Source of the DNA: Anaerolineae bacterium
Lineage (GTDB): Bacteria > Chloroflexota > Anaerolineae > Promineifilales > Promineifilaceae
Assembly (NCBI GenBank): GCA_030425205.1
Contig: JAUIAP010000020.1
Location: 1 to 64,000 of the forward strand
Direction: 5' to 3'
Length of the DNA: 64,000 bases
Shown here: in pieces, positions 17,135-28,400 of the stretch
Numbering within the stretch: position 1 is the stretch's first letter
Layout: each line of letters starts with the position of its first letter
The notes under the pieces: model-generated
Seen by the model: the letters and a program-made list of their open reading frames with translations, nothing else
Databases searched by the model: none
Told to the model about the DNA's origin: nothing
Program-made: the position numbers and the translations under genes

Positions 17135-17557
17135 ACCAATTCCTCTTGCGAGTCCCTCTCGTGAGAAGCACTCGCGGGAACGGTAACGCTAACGTCTTAT
17201 CGGCGCAAGAAATTTGTCATATCATGTAGTTGTTGCGACGTGGCGCTATCTGAGATCCAAATTCGGCCGAATCCCCCAATAAGCGATTCGGCCGAATTTC
17301 TCCTGACACAGTGGTGAGCGATTAACGTCAGACGATACTGCTGTCTAAACACTAAACACTACTGCAAGCCATTCTACAACAAGGGTCCGTTCAGTAGATC
17401 AAAATCCTTGTTCATAAAACTCCAAACCTTTTCAAGCCATTTCACATTCGTTCATGACCCGACACCGTTCATTACGGGACTTCCAATGCGCCCGTGCAAT
17501 GTTTGCTACAATCTCACAAAATAGAAGCGTCGTACCAAACCAACCACGAACTCAATC
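17135..17557. other. Divergent intergenic region with two TCGGCCGA palindromes
   Basis: 423 bases between divergent genes, without a credible gene. It contains two 10-bp TTCGGCCGAA-type palindromes about 20 bases apart (near 17263 and 17287), rare for being noncoding copies. A short tandem CTAAACA pair lies near 17345. The likely promoter of the lipoprotein gene is given separately. Confidence 0.6.
17504..17512 (+). promoter_or_regulatory. Extended -10 promoter for the GH-like lipoprotein
   Basis: TGC plus TACAAT (17507-17512) forms an extended -10 element, 45 bases before the ATG at 17558. No good -35 is seen at 17 bases spacing, which is common for extended -10 promoters. No Shine-Dalgarno precedes the ATG. 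Confidence 0.4.
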
Positions 17558-20080
17558 ATGCGTCAGATTTTTCTCCTTCTTACAATTTGTATTCTCCTCA
17601 GCAGTTGTACAAACACCGCAACACCCACAACGCCACCAAATACGACCGTCCCAACCGCACCACCAGCGACGATTGCCCCGACGAACACGCCGCAACCAAC
17701 CGAGACGGCGATTCCGACCCCTACACCCTTGCCAACTAACACGGCGACAGCGTTACCGACCGCGACACCCGTTCCCACCAACACGCCCGTGCCAACAAAC
17801 ACACCGTTACCGACCCCGACGGCCGACCCCAATGCCGCCGTGATCGATGTGACGGACGAAATTGTGTTGCGCGATGTCAAGCGGTTGGGGTTGAACATTG
17901 GACAGTACAACATCAATGCGGCGGGCTTCTTGATGACAAATGTCATCCCAAATCCGGGCTTTGAATCGGCCGAATTCCACCTAATCTTCATCGCTGACGA
18001 CAATGCAACGACTGAACGCGCTCCCGCCCGCGCTGACTTCTGGAACACCGACTGGAACAACCTTGAGTTTCATATTGGGCATCACGAAGGGTTTTGGAAT
18101 GGGGCTGAATATGAGGTGTTGACGGGCGCGGCGGCTGGTCAGCGCGGCACCGTCAGCGACTTCACACACGAAAATAACCGTCTCGTCTGGTATCTCGACG
18201 GTGACAACAACTTTGTCGGCGGTGCGGCCATTATGGTGCGGCAGGTATTGCCCGGCTTTATCTCTGATCGCTTCCCGACCGTCATCGGTGAACCCAACGA
18301 CACCCGCCCCAACAGTCCCGGCACACAATCGGCACGCCTCACCCCACGCGACGATGACCTCTCCTCTTACACCCGTTTCCTCGACCAGTTCGCCGCCACA
18401 GAGAACCCCGAAGCGGGCAAATTGCTGCAAATGGATGGCGAGTGGAACTACTCCGTATGGGCAAAGTCGGACGGCGGGACAACATTGCGTATTCGCGTGG
18501 CGCGGGAGGATGGCGCGACATTTTTGGAGGAGACGGTCCCCGTTGGAGCCGAGTGGACGCTGATCGAGCTGTCGTTCACAGGAGAAGACCCACAAATTGC
18601 GGGCGTGCCGGGACGATTACGCATCGATTTGTGGCCCAATGAGGGTATGGTGTTGGTCGATGACCACACGCTGAAACGTGCGGAATACGACTCACCGACA
18701 CGCTTTTCAGATCGCGTCGTCGAGACGGTGCAGGCCTACAATCCTGGCATCGTGCGCTTTTGGGCGAGTAATTTGTCGCATAGTTTGGACAACGCATTAT
18801 CGGCCGAATTTGCCCACAAACCAACCGGCTTCAGCCCCCAGCGCACCGTCGGCCTCTTCTTCACCTACTCGCTACACGAATTTCTCATGCTGGCGGAACT
18901 GGTCGGGGCGGAACCATGGTACGTTATTCCACCCACCTTCACAGAGCAGGAGGCCCAAAACTTGATCGCCTATCTCGCCGCGCCCGCCGACGCGCACCCC
19001 TATGCCGCATTGCGTGCGGAGATGGGACAAACGGCGCCATGGACAGAGGTTTTCCCACTGATCCATCTCGAATGGGGCAACGAAATTTGGGGCGGTGCAA
19101 ACGGCGCCGATCCATTTTTAGGCGCGACATTGGGCGGCGGACAGCGAGCGGGGGAATATGCCAACCGTCGCATGGCCGCGATGCGTGCCGTCGAGTGGTT
19201 CCAGCCTGACGACTTCAATCTAATTATCGGCGGGCAATATCGTGCGCCCGATCGCCAAGCGGAAATCGAAAACAACAGCAACAATCATGACACAATTGCC
19301 ATTGCACCCTATTACGGTGTGCTAGAGCAGTATGCGACCGATGAAGAACGCTATCTACCGCTTTATGCCCATGCAAACGAGGCGGGGACGGGCTTGCTTT
19401 CCCAAAGCGTTGCGCGACTTTCCGCAGAGACGGAAATCGCGATCTATGAAACAAACCTACACATGGTCGAAAACGACATCCCCAACGACATTCGCAACGA
19501 TGTGCTGTCGAGTCAAGGGGCGGGCATCAGCTTGCCGCTGACGATGCTGCACTACATGCGCGATTTGGGGATTCGCAATCAGGCGGTGTGGGAGCTGGTC
19601 GAATTTTCAACGCGCACCTTTCGGGGCGAGGGATGGGCGCGTCTGTTTGGCGTGATGCGCGATTTGGAAGCGACCTATCGACCGCGCCCCACCTATATCG
19701 CCATGCAGATGGCGAACGACGTGATCGGCGGAGACATGTTGGCGGTCAATGTGCAGGTGGATAGCTACACTGTGCCGGCGATCAATCGGGTCATTCGGCC
19801 GATTTCCGTCCCCTATGTCGAAGCATTTGCCTTCCAAAATGGCGACCAAACGGGCATCATTCTCTTCAATACCGACATCGTAAACGCCCGTCAAGCGGTC
19901 ATCAATCTACCAACAACTGGCGCGGCGACCGGTTGGCTGCTCGCCGCCGAAAATATCAATGATGACAACGAGGATGCGCTTCAGGTTGCACGGCAACCGT
20001 TGCAATTCGCTGAATTCGGAATCGAGTCACGTCTAACGCTGCCTCCGCATTCGATGATCGTTTTGACGGTTGATCCGTAA
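17558..20080 (+). CDS. Secreted lipoprotein with clan GH-A-like catalytic domain
   Basis: 840 residues. A lipoprotein signal peptide ends in LLSSC (C17), followed by about 70 residues of Thr/Pro repeats (TPTPLPTNTATALPT and similar), a typical wall-spanning linker. The following 230 residues include a jelly-roll-like carbohydrate-binding segment (LLQMDGEWNYSVWAKSDGGT onward). The region 390-700 looks like a TIM barrel: LEWGNEIWGG supplies a candidate acid/base E509 and IYETNLH a candidate nucleophile E631, the pair expected of clan GH-A hydrolases such as arabinofuranosidases. The last 120 residues resemble a beta-sandwich. Family and substrate were not identified. Some TCGGCCGA copies lie inside the gene. 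Confidence 0.65.
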   Translation: MRQIFLLLTICILLSSCTNTATPTTPPNTTVPTAPPATIAPTNTPQPTETAIPTPTPLPTNTATALPTATPVPTNTPVPTNTPLPTPTADPNAAVIDVTDEIVLRDVKRLGLNIGQYNINAAGFLMTNVIPNPGFESAEFHLIFIADDNATTERAPARADFWNTDWNNLEFHIGHHEGFWNGAEYEVLTGAAAGQRGTVSDFTHENNRLVWYLDGDNNFVGGAAIMVRQVLPGFISDRFPTVIGEPNDTRPNSPGTQSARLTPRDDDLSSYTRFLDQFAATENPEAGKLLQMDGEWNYSVWAKSDGGTTLRIRVAREDGATFLEETVPVGAEWTLIELSFTGEDPQIAGVPGRLRIDLWPNEGMVLVDDHTLKRAEYDSPTRFSDRVVETVQAYNPGIVRFWASNLSHSLDNALSAEFAHKPTGFSPQRTVGLFFTYSLHEFLMLAELVGAEPWYVIPPTFTEQEAQNLIAYLAAPADAHPYAALRAEMGQTAPWTEVFPLIHLEWGNEIWGGANGADPFLGATLGGGQRAGEYANRRMAAMRAVEWFQPDDFNLIIGGQYRAPDRQAEIENNSNNHDTIAIAPYYGVLEQYATDEERYLPLYAHANEAGTGLLSQSVARLSAETEIAIYETNLHMVENDIPNDIRNDVLSSQGAGISLPLTMLHYMRDLGIRNQAVWELVEFSTRTFRGEGWARLFGVMRDLEATYRPRPTYIAMQMANDVIGGDMLAVNVQVDSYTVPAINRVIRPISVPYVEAFAFQNGDQTGIILFNTDIVNARQAVINLPTTGAATGWLLAAENINDDNEDALQVARQPLQFAEFGIESRLTLPPHSMIVLTVDP

Positions 20081-20098
20081 AATTCAGTGTCAGAATGT

Positions 20099-20144
20099 TG
20101 CGTATTGCGTATTGCGTGTCGGTCAATACGCAATACGCAATACG
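20099..20144. repeat. TTGCGTA array forming a hairpin, copy 2
   Basis: Three TTGCGTA-like units face three CAATACG units: arms 20101-20114 and 20124-20137 pair perfectly over 14 bp with a 9-base loop, and other registers are possible. It begins 20 bases after the lipoprotein stop and could act as a terminator, but has no T run. Confidence 0.7.
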
Positions 20145-20295
20145 TGCTGCCACCCTCCTGTATTCCTGAAGATCCCCTTTTGCCTTACTACCATTTGTCG
20201 GTATGATGCAGGAAATTCGGCCGAAAACGGTAAAATCTCTACGATAAATATAAACATAGCAACAGTCCTCATGCGACTGGAGAGAGGCATCAACT

Positions 20296-21852
20296 TTGAA
20301 GACAGACTATTTAATTGTCGGGAGCGGGCTGGCTGCGCTCGCCTTTGGCTCACTGATGGCGAAATCGGGCAAGCGCGTCAAACTGATCGAAGCACACTAT
20401 CTGCCCGGCGGCTATGGCCACACCTTTGAGCTAGATGGGTATAAGTTCAACGCGCAACTGCACTATGTTTGGAACTGTGGCGAAGGGCGCACCGTCTACA
20501 AAATGCTCGACAAGCTGGGGTTAAATCCACAGTTGCCATTCGTTGAATATGATCCGAATGGCTTTGACAGAATGCGCATGGAAGGGTACGCGCTCGATAT
20601 TCCGTATGATTATGCTGAACTGGCGCGGCGGTTGGGGGAGTTGTTTCCAGATTCGGCCGAAAATTGTCACCGCTTTGTCTGTGAAGTCAAAGAGATCGCA
20701 GATGCGATCGACAACCTGCCTGACCTGCTTTCGCGTGACTCACTGACCTTTCCACTGCCACCCGAATTGCGCCACGTGCCAAAAATTCGCAGCATGGTGC
20801 GCTTCTACAAATCAACATTACAAGATGTGTTTGACTACTTTGATTTGCCAAAAGCAGCCCAAACATTGCTCGCCCTCCAGTGGCCCGACTTTTTATTGCC
20901 GCCCGACCAACTCTCCTTTTTTGCCTGGTTGATGTTGTTTAGCGGCTACTGTCGCGGTGCGTACTATCCGGGACATCACTTTGAATCGGTAATCAATTCG
21001 CTCGTCAAAGTGATCACCGACAACGGCGGCGAGGTGCTGCTTGAACAGAAGGTGGTCGAGTTTTTGCTGGATGGCAAACAGGTGATCGGCGTGCGCGCGG
21101 AGGGAGTCGGCAAGCATGAGGCAGATGGACAGACGTTGCACTATGCCGACGCGGTTGTTTGCAATATGGATCCACGCAAATCGGCCGAAATGATCGGCTT
21201 CGACAAATTTTCCGCCAAAGTGCGCAAACAGCTCAACTACGACTACTCCTACTCCAACTACATGGCGTATTGTGTCGTCAAAGGGATCGACTTACGCGAC
21301 TATGGCTTTGGCAAATCGAACCTCTTTCACACCGAACAGCCCGATCTCAACCAAGCGTTTAACGACATGTATGTGCGCGGCGACTACTCAAAACCGAGCT
21401 TTGCCGTCACCGTGCCGAGTCTACTCACCGATGACCGCAGCGATTGCCCGCCCGATCATCAGATCATCGAATTTCTCACCGTTGCCAACTATGACCGCTT
21501 CCTCGATCTCAAATTGAGCAGCCCGCGTCGCTATCGTGAGAAAAAGCAGGCAATTCTCGACACAATTCTCGACATCATGGAAGAGCATTACGTCCCCGAC
21601 CTGCGCAAACATCTCGTCTTTAAGGTGACCGGCAGCCCGACAACCAACGAACGTTACTGTTGGAGTCCTGCGGGCAATTCGTATGGCTCAAACATGACGC
21701 CGCAGAATATGGGTTTCGGCCGATTATCCTCCAACACGTCGCTCGAAAACTTCTACTTCTGCAATGCTTCATCAGGTTTCGCCGGCTTTGCTGGCACAAT
21801 CTGGACGGGCTGCCGCCTGTATGAAAAACTCAGCGGTGATAGCGTTCTCTAA
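20296..21852 (+). CDS. FAD-dependent phytoene-desaturase/isomerase-like oxidoreductase
   Basis: 518 residues. N-terminal dinucleotide-binding fold DYLIVGSGLAALAFGSLMAKSG, then EAHYLPGGYGHTFELDGYKFNAQLHYVW, as in the CrtI/CrtISO/retinol-saturase branch of FAD amine oxidases. The C-terminus (SSGFAGFAGTIWTGCRL) closes the FAD fold. These enzymes desaturate, saturate or isomerise polyenes; no other carotenoid gene is nearby, so the substrate is open. The start is TTG 20296, supported by GGAGAGAGG at 20279-20287. The next gene is another FAD protein 36 bases downstream, suggesting joint function. Confidence 0.82.
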   Translation: MKTDYLIVGSGLAALAFGSLMAKSGKRVKLIEAHYLPGGYGHTFELDGYKFNAQLHYVWNCGEGRTVYKMLDKLGLNPQLPFVEYDPNGFDRMRMEGYALDIPYDYAELARRLGELFPDSAENCHRFVCEVKEIADAIDNLPDLLSRDSLTFPLPPELRHVPKIRSMVRFYKSTLQDVFDYFDLPKAAQTLLALQWPDFLLPPDQLSFFAWLMLFSGYCRGAYYPGHHFESVINSLVKVITDNGGEVLLEQKVVEFLLDGKQVIGVRAEGVGKHEADGQTLHYADAVVCNMDPRKSAEMIGFDKFSAKVRKQLNYDYSYSNYMAYCVVKGIDLRDYGFGKSNLFHTEQPDLNQAFNDMYVRGDYSKPSFAVTVPSLLTDDRSDCPPDHQIIEFLTVANYDRFLDLKLSSPRRYREKKQAILDTILDIMEEHYVPDLRKHLVFKVTGSPTTNERYCWSPAGNSYGSNMTPQNMGFGRLSSNTSLENFYFCNASSGFAGFAGTIWTGCRLYEKLSGDSVL

Positions 21853-21888
21853 ATCGGGGATTCGTCCAACGATATCCTGACCCCAAAC

Positions 21889-23127
21889 ATGAAAATCGCC
21901 ATCATCGGCGGTGGCGCAGCAGGGCTCACCACCGCCTACCTTCTCGATAAAGCCCACGCCGTCACCCTCTTTGAAAAGCAGCCCATTCTGGGCGGTAACG
22001 TTCGCACGCTGGGCAAAAATGTCGCTGACAACGGCTTGCCAAAAGACGTTTGTATTGACAACGGCGTGATCGAATTTCAACGCGATCACTTTGTCAACTT
22101 CCACAAACTACTCACCAAGCTCAACGTCCCCACCGCAACGATCAATGGTGGGTCGAGCAGCCTCTTCCTTGCAAACGGTCGCTACATTCTTGGCTCTGGC
22201 GTCGTCAAACATGGCGATCTTTCGTGGCTAAAGCGCGCCCACAACTTCGCCAAATTGCTGCAACTCGCACCCACTTACCGCCGTCTGCAACAGCAAATCG
22301 ACGTACCTGCTGACACCCTACATGCCAGACCGCTCTCCGACTTTTTGCAAGACGGCAACAACCTCCACATCTGGCAAAAGATGTTGCTGATGTATGGCTA
22401 TTCCATCCCCTATCGGCAAATCGCCGACTTTCCTGCCGAGATTGCGTTGCCTATTTTGCGCCAGTCGGGGATGGGGACACGCTGGACGAGAGTTGTCGGC
22501 GGCGTGTACAGCTATATGGAAGCGATCCTCGCACAGCTACGTGGCGAGGTGCGCGTTAACACCCACATTGCGGCCGTTCATCGGCGCATCGATGGGGTGA
22601 CAATAGCGCTAGAGACGGGCGAGACGATGCAATTTGACAAAGTCATTTTTGCCATGCCACCCGATCAACTGCTAAAACTGCTGGCTGATCCGAGCCCAGA
22701 AGAGCGCGAGCGCTTTGGCACGTGGCGCGCCAATCACGCAACAACCGTCATCCATACCGATTTGAGCATCTATCAACGGTACGGCGTAAAAACATACACG
22801 GAATTTGACGTGTTTCAAAAAGATGACGGTGATGCTGGCTACAATGCCTATCTCAATCGGCTCTGTGGATTACCCGCAGCCTCGCCGCACTATAGTTTGG
22901 CTTACAATCTCACTGAGCGACTCGATCCAGCCAGCGTGATTCACACCCAGCAGCATCATACGCCGCTCTATTCGGCCGATTCTCTCCGCCATCGCCGCGC
23001 CGTCGTCGCCACAAATGGCGAAAACCACACCTACTATGCCGGTGCATGGATGGACAACGGACTACACGAAGGCGCGGTCAATTCTGCATTGGCTGTTGCG
23101 CGTTTGCTAGATGGGGAAGAGCTTTAA
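21889..23127 (+). CDS. FAD/NAD(P)-binding amine-oxidase-like protein
   Basis: 412 residues. Begins with the Rossmann motif MKIAIIGGGAAGLTTAYLL and an FEKQPILGGNVRT acidic-end loop, and ends with YYAGAWMDNGLHEGAVNSALAVARLL, the typical C-terminal FAD segment of the NAD(P)/FAD-dependent amine-oxidase family (protoporphyrinogen-oxidase and cyclopropane-synthase-associated types). Reaction unknown. No Shine-Dalgarno was seen; the ATG follows the previous stop by 36 bases and the two genes are probably one transcript. Confidence 0.82.
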   Translation: MKIAIIGGGAAGLTTAYLLDKAHAVTLFEKQPILGGNVRTLGKNVADNGLPKDVCIDNGVIEFQRDHFVNFHKLLTKLNVPTATINGGSSSLFLANGRYILGSGVVKHGDLSWLKRAHNFAKLLQLAPTYRRLQQQIDVPADTLHARPLSDFLQDGNNLHIWQKMLLMYGYSIPYRQIADFPAEIALPILRQSGMGTRWTRVVGGVYSYMEAILAQLRGEVRVNTHIAAVHRRIDGVTIALETGETMQFDKVIFAMPPDQLLKLLADPSPEERERFGTWRANHATTVIHTDLSIYQRYGVKTYTEFDVFQKDDGDAGYNAYLNRLCGLPAASPHYSLAYNLTERLDPASVIHTQQHHTPLYSADSLRHRRAVVATNGENHTYYAGAWMDNGLHEGAVNSALAVARLLDGEEL

Positions 23128-23136
23128 GAAATTGTC

Positions 23137-23202
23137 GCCACGAATTGCGCGAATTACACGAATAAGAGGGTCAAATTCGTGTAATTCGAGTTGATTCGTG
23201 GC
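23137..23202. repeat. CACGAATT-type hairpin, copy 2
   Basis: Arms GCCACGAATTGCGCGAATT (from 23137) and its near-perfect complement ending GATTCGTGGC at 23202 pair over 27-28 bp. It lies between convergent genes, nine bases from each stop, and probably terminates both. It lacks the terminal inverted repeats of copies 1 and 3. Confidence 0.7.
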
Positions 23203-24122
23203 AAAACGGCTCATCGGCTAGCTTGACCGTTGCGCCAGTCTCTGATGCGTTGTGTCATGGTGACCCACCACAGCGCAAGGGTTAGCAGCGCGAACGCGAG
23301 CCATGTCATGAGCGCAACGGGAAGAACCGGCAGATCGGCCGAAATCCCACCCACCGACACCGCCGTCGGAATCGTATTGGGCGACACCGTCACCGTCGTG
23401 CAGTTCCCCGCCGCATCACACACCGTCATATCGCGCATGGTATCCCAACCGGTGACGCGGCACGTCATCGCTAGCGCGAAGGGCTTGCCGTCGTAGGGCA
23501 ATGCCCCGTCATCATAGACCGACTGCCCGCTGCCATCATCACCACACGGCAAATCGCTATTGCCGATGTCAAGCAGGAAGTCGCCCGCGTTGACGACGTA
23601 GGTCGTGAAATTGCCCTGTGGGTCGCTGGCTTGTGTAGCGGTGACGGTCAGCGTCGGCGCGATGGTGTCGATTAGGCCGCGCCAGACGATGCGGTTGCCG
23701 CTCACGTTGCCAGCCGCGTCGTTTGTCTCCAGCCGTATGTCATAGTACCCCTCTGTCTGTGGGGCATCATTAAACGTCCACGTCGAGAAGAGGTCGAACG
23801 GGCTGTCAAGCGTTGCATGCTGCCATGTGATGGGGTTGGCGTTGCGCGTTGTGGTAACAAAATCGACGGAAGCAAGCCCCACCCGCACGCCGCCGACACC
23901 GATGCCGTCCGTCTGCGCCAGTGCATAAACTTCATAGTCGGAAAGCACGCTGTCGTAGACGCTCATTTCGTCTATACTGCCGCTGAAGAAGGCAGTAGCA
24001 CCACGATTGCTGCCGAACATCAAACGACCCTCGCTAAACTCGGCCGCGACCTCCCTTTCCAAATCGAGCACGCCATTGAGATAGAGCCGCACCGTCGTGC
24101 CGTCGTAGGTCAGCACGGCGTG

Positions 24123-24125
24123 TTA
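24123..24125 (-). other. In-frame TAA in the broken giant gene
   Basis: The minus-strand reading is D-E-W-stop-H-A-V-L-T-Y-D, exactly where LamG domains have EWYHVAxTYDG. The stop is in the same frame as both flanks, so a Tyr codon (TAC or TAT) probably became TAA by one substitution. Confidence 0.85.
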
Positions 24126-25448
24126 CCATTCGTCCGCCGTCGCGCTGGTCGATGCGTTGTTGCCCGAGCCGCCTAGATTGGTCGCCAGTCGATTACTATT
24201 ATCGAGCCAAATTAACGAGCGACCAGCCGCATCCGCTTGCTGGACGAGAACGCGCTGACCGCTGCCCGTCGCGTCAATGTTGAACCAAAGCGCAATCGAG
24301 AAAGTGTCGCTGAATGGGTTGAACAAGTTATCCGTGATGATTGTGTCGTCGCTGCCGTCAAACGTCACGCCCTGCCCGAAGGGGGAAGCGGTGCGGGCTG
24401 GACAGTTGGTGCAGGTGGCGTGCGCCTGTGTTGCGCTGCTGTCGTAGAAGGTGTCGCCGCTCGCCTCGAAATGATAGACGGCGACTTCTCCCGCCCATTG
24501 CGCCAAATCGCTGACTGTGCCAGAGATGGCGATGGTGTCGGTGATGACGTTGGTCGTGGGCAGTTGCCAGAGGTTGGCATCGGCCGAACTTGCCCGCGCA
24601 TCCAACAACACCGTGCCGACCGACGTCGCTGTGCGGTTGCCGACCTGGTTGACGCTCAAGGTAGCGTTGGTGGTGTGTTGATCGCGCCAACCCGTCTCAG
24701 TGCTGGCACAACTTTGGGTCACGTCGCAATCGTAGCTGTAGCGGTAGATGGTGCTGTTGACATCGACGATCAGCTTGCCGTTTTCATCCAGGCGGATGTC
24801 GAGTGCGCCGATGCCGTCGCTTGCAGTGTCAAAAATCGTCTCCGTCGTGCCAGCGTCGGGCAGGGAGTTGGGGCGCAGCCAGAAGCCAATTGTTTGGCTG
24901 TCAAACCCCTGACTGACGCTCGGTAGATTGAGATAGTCATTGTTGAACTGCGCCGCGTTACCCATGCCTGCTGGCCCCGATTGGCTGCTGGGACAGCGGT
25001 CGGCCGGGCAGGTAAAGCCGCTCGCTTCGCCGCTGATGCTGTTGGCGTAGTTGGTTAGCAGATCGCTGTGGTCGCCCGACAGGTAGACGAGCGGCATGTC
25101 GATGGAGGGGGTCAGATAGACGGTTGCGCCATAGAGATAGCCGTCGATTGCCTGCGCGGGAACGCTGTTGGTGAGGGTGGCTTGATAGGTCAGCGCGGCA
25201 TTCGGCCGAACCATCCCATCATCCCGTACAGCGCGTCCCGCCATCTCGTCGGCGACCTGATCGGCCGAAAGCGCAAAGTCATAGATCGCCACGCCGTCCA
25301 TCGCACCCGCATAACGGTTCGTGCCGTCAGACCCCAAACCGAGCGCAAAGGTGTCAATCGCCGCGTCGGTTGGCGAATAGACGACATCAGCGAACTGCTG
25401 TGTGGCGACGGAAACGCCATCGACGTACAGTTCAGCCGTCGCCGACTC

Positions 25449-25456
25449 GTTCGCCT
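25449..25456 (-). other. One-base frameshift in the broken giant gene
   Basis: The first frame reads MMTYDSGE then runs to a stop at 25432; shifting by one base from here restores ATAELYVDGVSVATQQ, the expected next LamG strands. A single extra base near the GGCGAA (minus strand) explains it. There is no homopolymer at the site. Confidence 0.8.
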
Positions 25457-28400
25457 GAGTCGTAGGTCATCATCACATGATGCCATTCGTCGTCCAGAAT
25501 ATCGACGAGCGGACTGGTGATAAAGAAGTTGGCTTGATAGTCGTAGTAGAGCTGACCGCTAAAGATAGTCAGACGACTTTCCCCTAAGTCGAAATCGCCG
25601 TCGTTGTCGTGGCGCGAAAAGAGCGTGACATTGTCAGTCGTGTTCGTCTTGATCCAAAGGCCAATTGACCACGAATCGGCCGACATTTCCAACTGCTCTC
25701 CGCCGCGCACGGCGATCACATCATCCACCCCATCAAACGCAACGGCGTAGCCATAGCGTCCCGTCACGCCGTCCATCGGGCAGTCGTCACACGTTGCCGA
25801 CCACGCGCTGTCGTTGCTATCGACAAAGGTGTTGCTGGTAAACTGATCGCTCACGTCGATGTCGTCAAAGTCGAGACGGAAGAGCGGCGCGGCCGATTCG
25901 CGCAGGTCGAAGTTGCCGATCTGGACGACATTGCCGATGGCGTTCGGGTCGGTCGTCACGTTGGGGTTGAAGCCAAACGTGTACTCGCGCAGATCATCGA
26001 GCTTGTCGTCGTCTGCATCGCGGTAGTGTGGGTGCGACCAGACGCGCATCACGCCGCCGTCGCCGTTGTCGGAGAGCCAGCCGACGTTCGTTTCAACGTA
26101 ATCATTAAGGCCATCGTCGTCGCTGTCGTCATCGTTGGGGTCGGTGGCGAAGCGCAGTTCGTCGGCGTCGCTCAGGTTGTCGCCATCCGTGTCGGCGTTG
26201 AGCGGATCTGTGCCTAGCTCGATTTCGCGGAAGTCGCTAATGCCATCGTCGTCGCTGTCCCAATCAGCGTCGTCGGGATCGGCGCCCCCTTTCAGACGAT
26301 TGATCAGGCCGTCGTTGTCGGCATCATACTGCACAGGGAATTCGATGCCGCCATTTTCGTCAATGGGCGATTCCCATGCGTCAAAATCGACAAATTCTTC
26401 GACCGTCGCGGGCAAGATGTCGAGCAAAAAAGTTCGGCCGACTTCGAGGTGATTCGACCCCTTCAAATACTCCCAATCGCAATCGACTTCGGTACTGCCA
26501 ATCGTCCAGCATCCCTCATACGGAACCGCATACGCTTCGGTCACGTAGATGTTGGGGAAGTTACGGTTGAGGCCAGCAAGCGGGTTGAAGTACGGCTGGG
26601 TGGGGGTGATGACGGTCGCGTATTGCAGGGCGCGGCCGGGCAGCGCTTGCCAATCGGAGCGCATCGAGTTGCCGGGCAGATCGCCGTGTTGGTCAATCGT
26701 GTCGTATTGCAGTGTGTACTGCATCACCGTGCGCTTGGCCTGATTATCGTTGGAATTTTTGCGATACTCAATGGTGTTGGTGATGCTCATGACGGGGACA
26801 AACCCGTTGGCGGCCGAGAAGCCAAGATCGGGGTTAACTGGCTCAAATTTGTTGAACTGGAAATCGAGACGATCGCCTGAACCAAAGTTGCTCAGGACGT
26901 AATCGACATCGTAGAGTGTGTCGGCAATCGCCTCTGTCCAGCGTTCTGTGATCGTCTTTTCTCCTGCAAAAAAGAGGATCACATCGACGATGAAGAAGAT
27001 CAGCAGCAAAATTGTGCCGATGCCGCTCGATGCGAAAACGGTGCTGACGAGGACGGCGAGAATCTGCCCCAAACCCTGCACGACCAGCAGGACAAGTGCG
27101 ATGATGGTCTGGGCGACGGCGGTGGCGAGGGCGTACCCTTTGGCGATTGCATTGCCGTCAAAACCCACGCCCAGCAGTTGGAAGAGGAACATGCCCCACG
27201 CGCTGCCAACTTGGAGCAGGAAGGTAAATGCGCCAAAAGCGGGTGAGCCGCGCACGAAGTTGTTGAGCGTGTTGAAGGCGGTCAACAAGACCGAAAGCGC
27301 ACCCGTAAATACCATGATCATGCGCGTGATGGCGGTGACGACGGTGATCAGATGGACGGTCAGCGCGGCGAGTGCGACGGCGTTTAACACCAGCAGCGCA
27401 CGTCGCATCAGCTTCTCATTGCCCTCTGCCATGGCGGTGAAGAACATGATGGTGCCGATGACGGCGGCGATGATGATGGCGGCGAGCAGGATGTCGATGG
27501 CGAACGCGCCTAAGTGCATGCGTGGGCTGAGGTCACCGACGCGCTCGTAGCCGGTGGTGAACAGGTCGGCTCGGCCGAAGGTGGCGGTTGTGCTTTTGCT
27601 CAAGCCATTTGCGAAACCAGTGAAAAAGCCCGCGCCGCTCTTTAGTCCGTTGAAGGCGGCGGCGAAGGTGGCGGCAGCGAGGGCGGCGACGTAAGCGGTG
27701 CCGTAGAACGTCGTGGGTGGTCGCTCTGGGTTGTAGCCCGTTTCGGGGATCAGTTCGGATGCTTCAAAGAGGACGGTTTCGGCCGATTCCACCACATTGC
27801 CCAACCCCTGATAGAGCGCGGCGTAAAACATCTGCGCCCAGATGCGCTTGCCCTCAACGACGGTCAGCTCCGCTTGCGTCATCTCATCATCGGCGACAAA
27901 GACAATTGCGCTGAGCAGATAGTCGAGATTGTCGAGATACGATTCGATATCGGCGTTGACCCACGCCCCGCCGACATATTGATAGGGCTTCCACGACAGC
28001 GACACCCGCGTCGTCGTCACCACCTCGTCAAAGTCGCCCGTGAATAGCGTCCCTGACAAGCCACCGCCGTTGAGGCCGATGCGTCGCTCAGTGTTCTCCT
28101 GTGCGAACAGCAATGTCGGCTGGTGTTGCGCCGAGAATGTGTCGTTGAGCAGTGTCACCGTGTCGGTAATCATGACGCGAGACAGTTGCTCGCTGCTTTC
28201 TAGCTGTCCGACAATCGGCTCGACTGCGAGAGCGTAGTTATCCAAATCCCCGTACCAGTCGTTGAGCGACGTTTCCAGATTGTCGATCCGCACGTCGCGC
28301 TCGTTGTTGTCATCCACATCGCGGCCGCGCAGGAAGGTGCGACTGAGGCCATCGGCCGCCAGCCAGAGCTGATCATCGAGCGTCGTGTCGCTGTCGCGTA

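Noticed and set aside
24237..24926. 229-residue open frame on the + strand inside the broken giant gene
   Set aside because: Antisense to a LamG-coding region; no recognisable domain and a composition typical of a complementary-frame shadow.
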